A stretch of DNA of 64,000 bases from JAHBXE01 sp044222195. Its GTDB lineage: Bacteria; Planctomycetota; Phycisphaerae; Phycisphaerales; UBA1924. A program made the translations under genes and the position numbers. Below are positions 1 to 8,570 of this stretch, piece after piece. The stretch is from the NCBI GenBank assembly GCA_044222195.1, contig JBGANS010000006.1, positions 186,001-250,000 of the forward strand, written 5' to 3'. How positions within the stretch are numbered: position 1 is the stretch's first letter; the number at the start of each line of letters is the position of its first letter. The notes below the pieces were generated by a model, which made no database searches, was not told the DNA's origin, and worked only from the letters and a program-made list of their open reading frames with translations.

Positions 1-455
1 ATCCAGGTGCTGCCGATCATGGTGAGGCCATAAAAGTCGGGGTGGTTGACGAGGTAGAGGAGGCCGTTCTCCTTGTCCATGGCCTGAAGCTTCTCGCGGT
101 GCATGAGCACGACCGGGTTCTCGTCGTGGGTCTTGAAGAGGCTGAAGTAGCAGGAGACCAGGGTGTCGCGGAGATCGCGGAGGACGACAAACTTGCGGTG
201 GGGAGCGCGGGCGAAGGGGGATTCATCGAAACGGAGGCGGTTCAGGTAGAGCGGGGTGTAGATCCGGCCGGGCTCGATCTGCATGAACTCGATGCCGTCG
301 GCGACCGCGGGGGGTGGGATAAGGACGCGGGTGGGCTCGAGCTCGGTGAGCACTCCCTGGACCCACGTGGACCCGGCCTTCCAAGTGGTGATGTGGTAGA
401 CGGCTGGGAGGTGGGCGAAGGGGGGAGCTTCCGGCGTTGGAGGTAGATCGCTCAT
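1..455 (-). CDS. Sulfotransferase, C-terminally truncated by window edge
   Basis: Reads off the left edge of the window, so only about the first 151 residues are visible. It starts at ATG 455-453 (MSDLPPTPEAPP). The 5'-phosphosulfate-binding loop appears as TTWKAGSTW (residues ~23-31) and the 3'-phosphate motif as VVLRDLRDTLVS (~92-103). This pattern is that of cytosolic-type PAPS-dependent sulfotransferases (Sulfotransfer_1), which move sulfate from PAPS to a hydroxyl or amino acceptor. It lies 91 nt downstream of a second sulfotransferase on the same strand, and beside a polysaccharide export cluster, so a glycan acceptor is the most likely substrate. That acceptor assignment is inference. 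Confidence 0.85.
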   Translation of the reverse strand, partial: MSDLPPTPEAPPFAHLPAVYHITTWKAGSTWVQGVLTELEPTRVLIPPPAVADGIEFMQIEPGRIYTPLYLNRLRFDESPFARAPHRKFVVLRDLRDTLVSCYFSLFKTHDENPVVLMHREKLQAMDKENGLLYLVNHPDFYGLTMIGSTW

Positions 456-546
456 CGGATGCTCCGCAACGAAACACGCACCAGGCGCCCGGCACGGAGA
501 CGCTTTCCGTGCGAGGCGCGCCGGCCTCAAGGCCTCGTACTCCGAC

Positions 547-1359
547 CTATCCGCGGACGCCAAGCCGACAGGCTTGCTCCTCGAACAGCGCTTTGGCGAA
601 CTCGTACAGCTCGACGTCGAACTGGTTCACCTGTCGAATGACCTCCAGCGCGGCGGGATCGATCTCCGACAGCGGTGGACGGTCAGGATTGACGTTCTTT
701 CGTTCGCGGGCCGGGCTGCGGTTCCACCCGAACGCAGATTCGAGGCAGCGGAGGCTTTCGTCGAAGCGCTCCATGAGGCCGAAGGCCGCGAAGCCGTGCT
801 CGAGGTTCCACTTGGCTTCGTCGAGAAGGGAGCGGTCAACCCGCTCGATGTCGAAGTGGTGGGGCTCGGTCAGCCAGCGGACCTGGTCGTTGTCGAGCTC
901 GTGGCTGACGCGGGTCATGGCGAACTCGTAGAGCGTGTAGCCGCGCTGGGCGACGATGGGGTGGAGGTAGTGCGTGGTGTCGGAGAGCACGTAGTAGTAG
1001 TGGGAGACGACTCGGTCGACCGGGTCGCGGAGCATGGTCATGTAGGTCGCGGGCTCGGGCAAGTACCGGTGGACTCCGTAGTGAACGTGTCCGACGAGGA
1101 CGTCGAACGAAGCGCGTTCTTCTTCATCAACGCCCGGGAAGTCCAGCCATTGCTGGGTGTCGCCTGTGAAGCGATAGAACTTGCCCCCGGGGTAGTGGCT
1201 GAGGATGCTCTCCTGAAGGGTTGAACCGCCGGCCTTGGGGATGTGAACGAATACCAAGGGGCGCGGCCAGAAGCGGTGCGCCGGGACCGGGCGGGGGAGC
1301 GTGACATGGCGTGGCCGCTCAGCCACCTTGGGTTGTCCCGCTTCTCCGGTCGTCCGCAT
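547..1359 (-). CDS. Sulfotransferase family 2-like (carbohydrate sulfotransferase)
   Basis: A 270-residue protein. The PAPS loop is visible as HIPKAGGSTL (~residues 39-48) and the 3'-phosphate site as RDPVDRVVSHYY (~110-121). HIPKxGGS/T is characteristic of the Sulfotransfer_2 / heparan-sulfate 2-O-type family, whose members sulfate sugars. The length fits a single catalytic domain with a ~35-residue variable N-terminus. It is transcribed divergently from the GT4 gene starting at 1447, with an 87-nt gap that must hold both promoters. It probably acts on a cell-surface or exported glycan; the acceptor cannot be read from sequence. Confidence 0.88.
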   Translation of the reverse strand: MRTTGEAGQPKVAERPRHVTLPRPVPAHRFWPRPLVFVHIPKAGGSTLQESILSHYPGGKFYRFTGDTQQWLDFPGVDEEERASFDVLVGHVHYGVHRYLPEPATYMTMLRDPVDRVVSHYYYVLSDTTHYLHPIVAQRGYTLYEFAMTRVSHELDNDQVRWLTEPHHFDIERVDRSLLDEAKWNLEHGFAAFGLMERFDESLRCLESAFGWNRSPARERKNVNPDRPPLSEIDPAALEVIRQVNQFDVELYEFAKALFEEQACRLGVRG

Positions 1360-1446
1360 GAGTACACACTACCGCGGCCGGGCTCGAAGTGCTATCCGGA
1401 TGCCCGGAATTTGGCCTTTTCACGGCGAGGCGCATTCAATGAGCGC

Positions 1447-3240
1447 ATGAAAGTCTGCCTGGTGTCCCGGGAATACCCGCCGTTCTTTGGCGGTGGGATC
1501 GGGACATACAACGTTCAGTGGGCGAGGGCACTGGCCAAGGGTGGCCACACGGCGGTCGTGGTGACGGTGTCGGACGACGGAACGACCGGGCGAGAGACTT
1601 CGAACGGCGTGACCGTGGTGCGGCTCCCGTTTCTGAAGGGAACCGATTGGTCAGGTCCCCACCGGGCGATTGCCACGCCGGAAAACATCGCGGCGTTTCG
1701 AGCGCTCTCGCCGGTATCGGTCTTTGCCCGCCAGGTGGAGCTGGCGATGCCCGCGCTGGTCAACGAGTTTGGATTCGACGTGATCGAGGTTCCGGACACG
1801 GGGGCGCTGGCCTGGTTCGGGCTGAACAGCCGGCGCACGGGCGGCGCGTGGGCCGGTTGCCCTCCGGTGGTGACAACCATTCACTCACCATCGGCGTGGA
1901 TAGCGGAGTTCAATCGGCAGCCGCAGGCAACCCGCGCGGACCATGAGCTGGTGTCGATGGAGTACGAGAGCGCGGTCTGGTCCGATGCGCTCATCAGCCC
2001 GTCGGCGGCGCTCGCGGAGTGGACACGCCGGACCTGGGGTTTGGCCCCGGGGCGCGTCGAGGTCATCCCGTACCCCCTGGGCGATCTTCAGGCGGCGCGC
2101 GGTGAGCCTCGCGCCGGATCTGGCGAGTTTCGTCTCCTCTTTGTGGGCCGGCAGGAGCCGCGGAAGGGGATTGACACGCTCTTTGGCGCGCTGACGCGGC
2201 TTCAGGGGCTGCCGGTCAGGCTGGCGGTGGTGGGTGAGGACACGCCCGACCCGTCGAGGCCGGGCCTCTTTGGCGAGAACTCGATCCGGGACCACGCGTC
2301 CGCGTCGAGTCGAGTTTCGTTCCTGGGCCGGAAGAGCCCCGCGGAGTTGCCGGCGGTTCGAGACGGGGCGGACGCCGTGGTCATTCCCTCACCGATGGAC
2401 AACTTTCCATACGTGTGCGTGGAGGCGATGGCGGAGGGGCGGCTGGTGATCGCGTCCGACACGGGGGGCACGGGGGAGATGATCCGGGACGGCGTGGATG
2501 GATTCCTTTTCAAAGCCGGGGATGCGGAGTCGTGCGCACGGGCGATCAAGGCGGCGGCGGCGAGTTCGCCCGAGGCGCGGGGCCGCATGCGGGCATCGGC
2601 GGCGGAGCGGATCCGTGCCTATTGCGGGAACGAGGCAATCCTGGACCGGCGTCTGTCGCACTATCGGCGGACCATCGAGAAAGCGAAGGAGCGGCGATCG
2701 GTGGCTGCCGGGAGAGCTTTTGTGTGCATCAACCGCGGTGCCGCGACGCCGCACTCCGTGGGGCGCTTGATCGAAGCCTTGCAGAGCTCCGGCGATGACT
2801 TTGCGCACGGGTGGGCCCGGACGCACTCGGGGGTCCAGGCGCACAGCACGCCGCGGGTCCGAACGTTGAGCCTGTCGGCACGGATCCTGGGGCCGCTGGT
2901 GACGACGGAGGAGGCGATTGACCGGGCGGGCGTCCGCGGGCTGCTGCGGCGATCAGGCGAGCCCGGGACGGCGGGAGACTTTGTGGCGGACAGTCCGTGG
3001 GCGGTGGCGATGGAGTTGTGCGCCGCGGGGTGCCGCGGCGTCTGCGTGCCGGAGGTGGTGGAGGACGTTTCATCGGCGGAACTGCATCCGGTGGATCGGG
3101 CGTTGCTCGAGGAGTTGAAGCTGATCCACGAGAGCCGCGGGTGGCGGATGCTCAATCGGGTGTACGACCTGTTGCATGTGGTGCGTGGGCGGGGTTTACG
3201 CCGGCCCTATCATCCGGTCGGCCACCGCCGGGCGAGGTAG
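1447..3240 (+). CDS. GT4-family glycosyltransferase with extra C-terminal domain
   Basis: 597 residues from ATG 1447 (MKVCLVSREYPP). The open frame extends further upstream, but the N-terminus typical of GT-B enzymes begins here. The N-lobe shows GGGIGTYN (donor/acceptor loop), and the C-lobe has FVGRQEPRKGID and the donor-site CVEAMAEGRLVIASD, the E-x7-E region of GT4 retaining enzymes. After ~residue 415 comes a further ~180 residues not needed for GT4. Its stretch PWAVAMELCAAGCRGVCVPE resembles the last part of GT2 enzymes, so it may be a decayed second transferase domain. It is followed after 20 nt by the wzt-like gene, implying a role in building the exported glycan. Confidence 0.9.
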   Translation: MKVCLVSREYPPFFGGGIGTYNVQWARALAKGGHTAVVVTVSDDGTTGRETSNGVTVVRLPFLKGTDWSGPHRAIATPENIAAFRALSPVSVFARQVELAMPALVNEFGFDVIEVPDTGALAWFGLNSRRTGGAWAGCPPVVTTIHSPSAWIAEFNRQPQATRADHELVSMEYESAVWSDALISPSAALAEWTRRTWGLAPGRVEVIPYPLGDLQAARGEPRAGSGEFRLLFVGRQEPRKGIDTLFGALTRLQGLPVRLAVVGEDTPDPSRPGLFGENSIRDHASASSRVSFLGRKSPAELPAVRDGADAVVIPSPMDNFPYVCVEAMAEGRLVIASDTGGTGEMIRDGVDGFLFKAGDAESCARAIKAAAASSPEARGRMRASAAERIRAYCGNEAILDRRLSHYRRTIEKAKERRSVAAGRAFVCINRGAATPHSVGRLIEALQSSGDDFAHGWARTHSGVQAHSTPRVRTLSLSARILGPLVTTEEAIDRAGVRGLLRRSGEPGTAGDFVADSPWAVAMELCAAGCRGVCVPEVVEDVSSAELHPVDRALLEELKLIHESRGWRMLNRVYDLLHVVRGRGLRRPYHPVGHRRAR

Positions 3241-3260
3241 AACGGCGGCGCCGAGTCCGT

Positions 3261-4682
3261 ATGACCAAGACCGCGCTCGACACAACCCCCCATTTTCCGA
3301 GTGTCGAAACCTCGCCGCTGCCCGAGCCCAAGATGCCCGTGGCACGGCCGGAAGTCGTCGTCAGCGCGCAAGGACTCGGGAAGCGATTTCGAATCTATGG
3401 GCGGCCGTCAGACCGGATGTGGGAGTGGGCGGGACGGCGGTCGCGCTCGGGCAAGCCGCTGCACACCGACTTCTGGGCGGTGCGGGGCGTGTCGTTCGAG
3501 GTTCGGCGCGGCGAATGCCTGGGGATCATCGGGGCCAACGGTTCGGGCAAGAGCACGCTCCTGAAAATGATCGCGGGGGCGCTCTATCCGACCGAGGGCT
3601 CGTTCAGCGTCGACGGGCGGGTGCTGTCTCTGCTGGAACTTGGCGCGGGGTTGAACCCGGCGCTCTCGGGTCGGGCGAATATCGTGAGCGCGGCGGCCCT
3701 GCTGGGCTTTCCGGCCTCGTTCGCGAGAGAGAAGATCGGCGATATCGAGGAGTTCGCGGAGCTGGGCGACTTCTTTGAACGGCCGGTGAGCATGTACAGC
3801 AGCGGGATGAAGGTCCGGCTCGCGTTCTCGATGTTCGCGTGCTTCAAGCCCGACGTGTTCATCGTTGACGAAGCGCTGAGCGTGGGCGATATCTTCTTCC
3901 AGCAGAAGTGCGCGGCGAGGATCCGCGAGATGATGGCGGGGGGGATGACGATGATCTTCGTCAGCCATGATCAGAACGCGGTGTTGAGCCTGTGCACGCG
4001 GGCGATCGTGCTGAGCCATGGGAGCCCGATCTTTCAGGGCTCGCCGGATGAGGCCGTATCGCGGTACCTGGCGTCGCTCTCGGTGGCCAGGGGCGTGTGG
4101 AAACCGTCGGCTTCGCCGGTGGCGGCGCGGCACGAAGGAACCGAAGGCGCTCTGGCCGAAGCGATTGTCCGTCACGATGTGACGGCGGCGAGGCGAGAGG
4201 CACGGCACGGCACGGGGGAGTTGCAGATCGTTGCCGCGCGGGTGCTCGATCCTCGCGGTCGTGATTCGATGCACGTGCAGGTGGGCGAGACGCTGACCAT
4301 CCAGGTGCTCCTCGAAGCCCAGCAGGACATTGAAGCGCCGCGGACGGGCGTGAGGATCTTCGACCGGTTCAACACCATGATCTTCGCTGCGGGGACTTTT
4401 CAGCTTGGGCACTCCCTGCCGGCGATGAAGCGCGGCGAGCGAGTGGTGGTGGTGTTCACGCTCGCGATGGATGTGCAGCCTGATCGGTACACGTTCGGCC
4501 TTGGCGCGGGCGAGCCGGTGCACGGCGATATCAACGCGGGGATCGCGCACGACCGAATCGACCGGCTCGGGCCGATCACGGTGGACATCGACCCGGAGAA
4601 GGTCAGGCCGTTCTACGGCGCGGCCCGGTTGCCGCTGGCGGCGGCGCACCGCCCGTGCCGAGCGCCGGGAGGGATGGCATGA
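3261..4682 (+). CDS. Polysaccharide ABC exporter ATP-binding subunit (Wzt-like)
   Basis: 473 residues from ATG 3261. The nucleotide-binding domain has Walker A GANGSGKST, a signature segment YSSGMKVRLAFS, Walker B DVFIVDEALSVGD and H-loop FVSHDQ, matching O-antigen/teichoic-acid exporters. A C-terminal domain of ~140 residues follows (from about GELQIVAARVLD). In Wzt proteins such a domain recognises the capped end of the glycan (Wzt_C family). The partner permease is at 6908, separated by two sulfotransferase genes. The stop overlaps the next start as ATGA. The extra C-terminal domain suggests that a terminal modification, possibly sulfate, licenses export; that link is inference. Confidence 0.92.
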   Translation: MTKTALDTTPHFPSVETSPLPEPKMPVARPEVVVSAQGLGKRFRIYGRPSDRMWEWAGRRSRSGKPLHTDFWAVRGVSFEVRRGECLGIIGANGSGKSTLLKMIAGALYPTEGSFSVDGRVLSLLELGAGLNPALSGRANIVSAAALLGFPASFAREKIGDIEEFAELGDFFERPVSMYSSGMKVRLAFSMFACFKPDVFIVDEALSVGDIFFQQKCAARIREMMAGGMTMIFVSHDQNAVLSLCTRAIVLSHGSPIFQGSPDEAVSRYLASLSVARGVWKPSASPVAARHEGTEGALAEAIVRHDVTAARREARHGTGELQIVAARVLDPRGRDSMHVQVGETLTIQVLLEAQQDIEAPRTGVRIFDRFNTMIFAAGTFQLGHSLPAMKRGERVVVVFTLAMDVQPDRYTFGLGAGEPVHGDINAGIAHDRIDRLGPITVDIDPEKVRPFYGAARLPLAAAHRPCRAPGGMA

Positions 4683-5539
4683 GCAGTGTGTCGCGACCCG
4701 TGCCGACCGGCGCCGGGCGAGCCGATGCTGGTCCGCATGCGGCCGGCTCGGTGGCGTTCATCGTCGGCTGTGGGCGTTCGGGGACGACGATCCTGGGCAC
4801 GATTCTGTCGCACCACGAAGACGTGTCCTACCTGAATGACCGGTTCGACTTGTGGATCCGGCCCTTTGGCGTGACGGACATCTGGGCCAGGCGCTTCGAC
4901 GCGGCGAAGTACAACCCGCGGATCGAGCTGACCGGGGCGGATGTGCCGCGGGACGGCGGCGGGCGGGAGCGGTTTCAGGAGCTGCTGGAGCTCGAGCGCC
5001 GGGGAAAGCCGGTGCTCGTAGAGAAACTGGCGATCAACAACTTTCGGATCGGGTTCCTCATGGAGTTGTGCCCGGACGCGGCGATCATCAGCATCGTGCG
5101 GCACGGCGTGGAAGTGGCGAGGTCGATCGAGGCCAAGGCGGCGCAGGGCCACTGGTACGGCAAGGGGGATGCGAAGTGGGATCACCTCACGGTGTACGCC
5201 AGGTCGCACGGGTACGGGCACCTGCTGCCGCTGTGCAGAACGAACTGGGACCGTGGGCTGCTCGAATGGAGGATGAGCGTCGAGGCCGCGGAGCGGTACC
5301 TGGCGTCCAACCCTCCGGCGCGGCTGCTGCGGCTGAGGTACGAAGACCTGATTGAACGTGCGCCGGTGGTGTGCGAGAAGCTGGAGTCTCTCCTGGGGCT
5401 CCGGTTCTCGGCCGCGATGCACGAGTTCGCGCGGACGCAAGTTCGGCGGCAGAATCCGGCGGCCCACGAGGGCGCTGTGCCGCCATCGACGGAGGCGATC
5501 GCGGGTGAAACGCTCCGGCGACTTGGGTACAGCTATTGA
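4679..5539 (+). CDS. Sulfotransferase (Sulfotransfer_1/3-like)
   Basis: 286 residues starting at ATG 4679, whose first bases overlap the wzt stop (ATGA), indicating translational coupling. VGCGRSGTTIL forms the PAPS 5'-phosphosulfate loop and IVRHGVEVARS the 3'-phosphate site. C-terminal LLRLRYEDLIE is the conserved 'RYEDL' segment of bacterial sulfotransferases. Being embedded between the ATPase and permease genes of a glycan exporter makes a glycan substrate likely. An 8-residue longer start at 4655 is possible but less favoured than the coupled ATG. Confidence 0.88.
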   Translation: MSSVSRPVPTGAGRADAGPHAAGSVAFIVGCGRSGTTILGTILSHHEDVSYLNDRFDLWIRPFGVTDIWARRFDAAKYNPRIELTGADVPRDGGGRERFQELLELERRGKPVLVEKLAINNFRIGFLMELCPDAAIISIVRHGVEVARSIEAKAAQGHWYGKGDAKWDHLTVYARSHGYGHLLPLCRTNWDRGLLEWRMSVEAAERYLASNPPARLLRLRYEDLIERAPVVCEKLESLLGLRFSAAMHEFARTQVRRQNPAAHEGAVPPSTEAIAGETLRRLGYSY

Positions 5540-6888
5540 TTCATGGCGTGTACTCGAAACCTCCCATCTTTATTCTCGGCGTGCCGCGATCGGGTACGAC
5601 GCTGCTGCGAGCGCTGCTCGACTCGCACTCGGCGATCGCCTGCGGTCCGGAGACGCCGTGGCTGGGCGGGCATCAGCCGCGGAGCGTCATGTCGCTGTGG
5701 AAGGCGCTTCGGGATGAGCCATGGGGGTTCTGCAAGAGCTTCAACATGCCGTCGGAGGTGCCGACGGCGGCGGCGCGGCAGTTCGTGTCAACGCTGATGA
5801 CCGAGTACGCCACGGCCCGTGGCAAGTCGCGCTGGGCGGAAAAGACTCCTGACAACGCGCTGCACGTTGGGTTCCTCGCGGCGCTGTTTCCGGAGGCGAA
5901 GTTCATCCACTTGGTCAGAGACGGCCTGGATGTGGCGATGTCGACGTCGGTCGTGGCGGTTCATCGCAGAGGCATCTCGAAGTTCCTTGAGCAACGCATC
6001 GGACTGGGGGCCACCGCGCCGACCGCACCAAACTCGACCCTGTCGGCGGTGCTCCGGTGGAAGCACTGGAACACCGTTGTTGAAGAGTCGCTGCGGGAAG
6101 CGAAGGTCGAGTCGATCAGGGTCTCGTACGAGCGGCTGGTGTCTGAGCCGGAGTCCACGCTGAGGGATGTGCTTGGTTTTGTCGGCGAGGACTTTGAGCC
6201 CGCGATGCTCGACTACGCGCGTTCGCGCCACGACTTCCCATCGTGGGAGTGGGGGAGCGCGGATGTTCAGGAGCGGCAGATCATCACGAAGTCGCCCGTC
6301 GGGCGCGGCCGCCGTGAGCTTCCCGCCGCGATGTACGACCTGCTTTCACCGGTCACGCGGCCGGTCGCTCTGCCGCCGACGCCCGCGTTGCTCACACCGG
6401 AAGCCGCGGGGCCCGACGGTGCGAGCGAACTCGTCTCGATGATGAGCGAATGGGGAGTGGCGATGGGTCTTGACTCGATCAAGCCCGACCAGTTCCGGTC
6501 CGTCGCGTGGCTGTGGGCCAGCGGTGTGGCGGCGACGGCGTGGAAAGGGAAGCACCTTCTTTCTCCGGGCCCGTTCTGGCACCCGCTCACGTGGGTGGTC
6601 GCGATGCTCGGCGCCAAGGTCACCATTGTGTGCGTGGAGCCGCCGCAATCCCTGCAGGGGCTGGCGAGAAGCCTCGCCGTGCAGGTCGGGTGGACAAAGA
6701 CAGTGCCGACGGGAATGCAGGCGGACGCGGTGCTGGCCTTCGAGCCGGCGACCTCTGCCGCCATCACGGCGATCAAGCCCGGGGCGGCGGTGTTCGTCGC
6801 CGGACCGGCCGCGGCGGCGTCGTGGATGAAGGCCTTGTCGCTGCCCGAGTCTCCTGCCGATGCGGCGGTTCTCGTCGGGCCCTCGTGA
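5536..6888 (+). CDS. Sulfotransferase with additional C-terminal Rossmann-like domain
   Basis: 450 residues from a TTG start that overlaps the previous stop (TTGA). GTG 5548 is an alternative. Residues ~10-270 are a sulfotransferase: GVPRSGTTLLRALLDSH is the PAPS loop, IHLVRDGLDVAMS the 3'-phosphate site, and SVSYERL-type segment (VSYERLVSEP) the conserved later motif. Residues ~290-450 are not part of the usual family. They show alternating strands and helices (WVVAMLGAKVTIVCVEPP, then AVLAFEP and GAAVFVAG) that look like a methyltransferase-type Rossmann fold without a clear SAM-binding glycine motif. The function of the extra domain is unknown. Fourth sulfotransferase in the cluster. Confidence 0.82.
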   Translation: MIHGVYSKPPIFILGVPRSGTTLLRALLDSHSAIACGPETPWLGGHQPRSVMSLWKALRDEPWGFCKSFNMPSEVPTAAARQFVSTLMTEYATARGKSRWAEKTPDNALHVGFLAALFPEAKFIHLVRDGLDVAMSTSVVAVHRRGISKFLEQRIGLGATAPTAPNSTLSAVLRWKHWNTVVEESLREAKVESIRVSYERLVSEPESTLRDVLGFVGEDFEPAMLDYARSRHDFPSWEWGSADVQERQIITKSPVGRGRRELPAAMYDLLSPVTRPVALPPTPALLTPEAAGPDGASELVSMMSEWGVAMGLDSIKPDQFRSVAWLWASGVAATAWKGKHLLSPGPFWHPLTWVVAMLGAKVTIVCVEPPQSLQGLARSLAVQVGWTKTVPTGMQADAVLAFEPATSAAITAIKPGAAVFVAGPAAAASWMKALSLPESPADAAVLVGPS

Positions 6889-6907
6889 GCCGTAGCATCC
6901 GGTCCTG

Positions 6908-7687
6908 ATGTTTCCATCGCTGGTCAAACACCGCGGGTATATCTGGCGGACGGCCTGGTCGGAGGTTCGCGACCGGTACGCCGGGGCGGGGCTGGGGTTT
7001 GTGTGGAACATCCTGCAGCCGCTGAGCCTGATCCTCATCTTCACGGTGGTATTCACGAGCATCCTGAAGAACTCAGCGCCGGAGATCAAGGTTCACTACA
7101 CGGTGTACCTGTGTTCGGCGATGCTTCCGTGGACCGCGTTTGCCGATTGCATCAGCCGCGGAACAAACTCGTTCATCCAGAACGCGATCTACCTGAGGAA
7201 GCTGCCCATTCCCGAGCAGGTGTTCGTCGCCCAATCGGCGCTGACGAGCGGGATAGGCCTGGTGATCAGCTACGTGGTGCTGGTGGTCGTGGCGGTGTGC
7301 CTGGGGCACTATCCGTCGTGGCACTGGCTGTTGCTGCCGATCCCGATGTCGCTGCTGATCGCGATGGGCTTTGGGATCGGGATGGCGCTGGGGACGCTCA
7401 ACGCGTTCGTTCGCGACGTGGGGCAGCTCGTTCCGGTGCTCCTGCAGATCGGGTTCTGGACCTACCCGATCGTGTACCACCGCAAGCACCTGCCCGAGCC
7501 GTTCAACGAGTGGGTGCAGTACAACCCGCTCTTTGTGTATCTCGACGGGATCAGGCAGCTCTTCATCGAGCGTCAGGTGCCCGGTGTGTGGATGTGGGTG
7601 GGAATGTTGGCGTGGACTCTGGCGGCGTCGGTCGCGGGCTATCTGGTCCTGCGACGGCTGCGGCCGGAGCTGCGCGACGTGATCTGA
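6908..7687 (+). CDS. Polysaccharide ABC exporter permease (Wzm-like, ABC-2 type)
   Basis: 259 residues with about six hydrophobic segments. The N-terminus (RDRYAGAGLGFVWNILQPL) is the amphipathic interface region characteristic of the Wzm/TagG/KpsM ABC-2 family, and TYPIVYHRKHLPEP near the C-terminus is another family hallmark. It should pair with the Wzt-like ATPase at 3261 to move a lipid-linked polysaccharide across the inner membrane. Gene order ATPase-sulfotransferase-sulfotransferase-permease is atypical, because the two exporter genes normally adjoin. It ends 3 nt from the convergent zinc-ribbon gene. Confidence 0.92.
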   Translation: MFPSLVKHRGYIWRTAWSEVRDRYAGAGLGFVWNILQPLSLILIFTVVFTSILKNSAPEIKVHYTVYLCSAMLPWTAFADCISRGTNSFIQNAIYLRKLPIPEQVFVAQSALTSGIGLVISYVVLVVVAVCLGHYPSWHWLLLPIPMSLLIAMGFGIGMALGTLNAFVRDVGQLVPVLLQIGFWTYPIVYHRKHLPEPFNEWVQYNPLFVYLDGIRQLFIERQVPGVWMWVGMLAWTLAASVAGYLVLRRLRPELRDVI

Positions 7688-7690
7688 GCG

Positions 7691-8128
7691 TCAGTTCAGC
7701 AGCCACGAAACGGCGAGCATGATCCCGAGGTTCAGCGCCAGCCCGATGAAAAACAGGATGAGCAAGGGAACCTGGCGCCGGGGCCTGGTCCAGCGGCGGT
7801 CGGCGATGCGCGAGGCGACGTCGAGCGGGATGAGCGTCGCGAACGCCAGCCAGATCGCGAGGTCCACCACGCCGACCACCATCGCCACCGGCCGGTCAGG
7901 CATGTGCGGGACCAGCAGGGCGAACACGAAGACGCACGGGAGCGGGGGCAGGGTCATCCGGGCGAACGCGAGCGCCAGGTTCACCCGTTCGCGCTTGAAC
8001 GCCCGGGCCGCGTTGAACGCAGCGCCGCATTCGGGGCACTCGCCCCTGGACTTCAAGCCCGTGAGTTCGTACCCGCAGGTGTCGCAGTAGTGAACCAGCA
8101 TCTCCGGGTTGCTCGAAGGGTTCACCAT
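7691..8128 (-). CDS. Small zinc-ribbon membrane protein, copy 2 of tandem pair
   Basis: 145 residues from ATG 8128 (MVNPSSNPEM); ATG 8143 gives five more residues. The N-terminal zinc ribbon is CDTCGYELTGL...CPECGAAF (two CxxC knuckles). About three membrane segments follow, with a basic RRWTRPRRQ stretch before the last. The start overlaps the stop of the upstream paralogue by 7 nt, so the pair is probably translated together. Ribbon plus membrane helices with CxxCGYxLxGL is common in planctomycete proteins of unknown role. No enzymatic motif is visible. A metal-binding membrane adaptor is possible but unsupported. Confidence 0.75.
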   Translation of the reverse strand: MVNPSSNPEMLVHYCDTCGYELTGLKSRGECPECGAAFNAARAFKRERVNLALAFARMTLPPLPCVFVFALLVPHMPDRPVAMVVGVVDLAIWLAFATLIPLDVASRIADRRWTRPRRQVPLLILFFIGLALNLGIMLAVSWLLN

Positions 8129-8565
8129 CGCGTGGCGATCCATATCGCTCCCACGAGCAGCAGGATGTTGAGGATCAACCCGGCGACGGTCAACGCGGCG
8201 ACCGGGATTCGGCGGCGCCTCCGGATCCATCGAACTTCGGAGACACCCTGCGCGATGCCGCGGGGCACGGCGATCGCCAGCGCGAGCCAGAAGAAGAAGG
8301 TGACGGGGAGGGCGACCCCGACCTCCGGCATTCGCGGCGAGAGCTTGGTCAGTGCGATCGCGATCGCCGCGGTCAGGCCCGCTGGCCAGCACATTCGGAA
8401 CGCAACTTTCAGCCACGGAACCGGTCGCCGGAGGACGAAGGGCAGCCAGGCGTTGAACGACCGTCCGCATTCCGGGCACGCACCCTCCTCGGCGAGCCCG
8501 GAGAGTTCGTACCCACATTCCTCGCAATGATGAATCGGTTCCGGGCCTGCCCGTGGCGTGTCCAC
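8122..8565 (-). CDS. Small zinc-ribbon membrane protein, copy 1 of tandem pair
   Basis: 147 residues from GTG 8565, which lies just past the stop of the DUF486 gene and is preceded by GGGGAAG as a plausible ribosome site; GTG 8586 would overlap that gene. The zinc ribbon reads CEECGYELSGLAEE...CPECGRSF, followed by ~3 hydrophobic segments and the basic linker RWIRRRRRIP. It aligns along its whole length with the following gene, so the two arose by tandem duplication. No function can be assigned beyond probable zinc binding and membrane location. Confidence 0.72.
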   Translation of the reverse strand: MDTPRAGPEPIHHCEECGYELSGLAEEGACPECGRSFNAWLPFVLRRPVPWLKVAFRMCWPAGLTAAIAIALTKLSPRMPEVGVALPVTFFFWLALAIAVPRGIAQGVSEVRWIRRRRRIPVAALTVAGLILNILLLVGAIWIATRW

Positions 8566-8570
8566 GAGTT

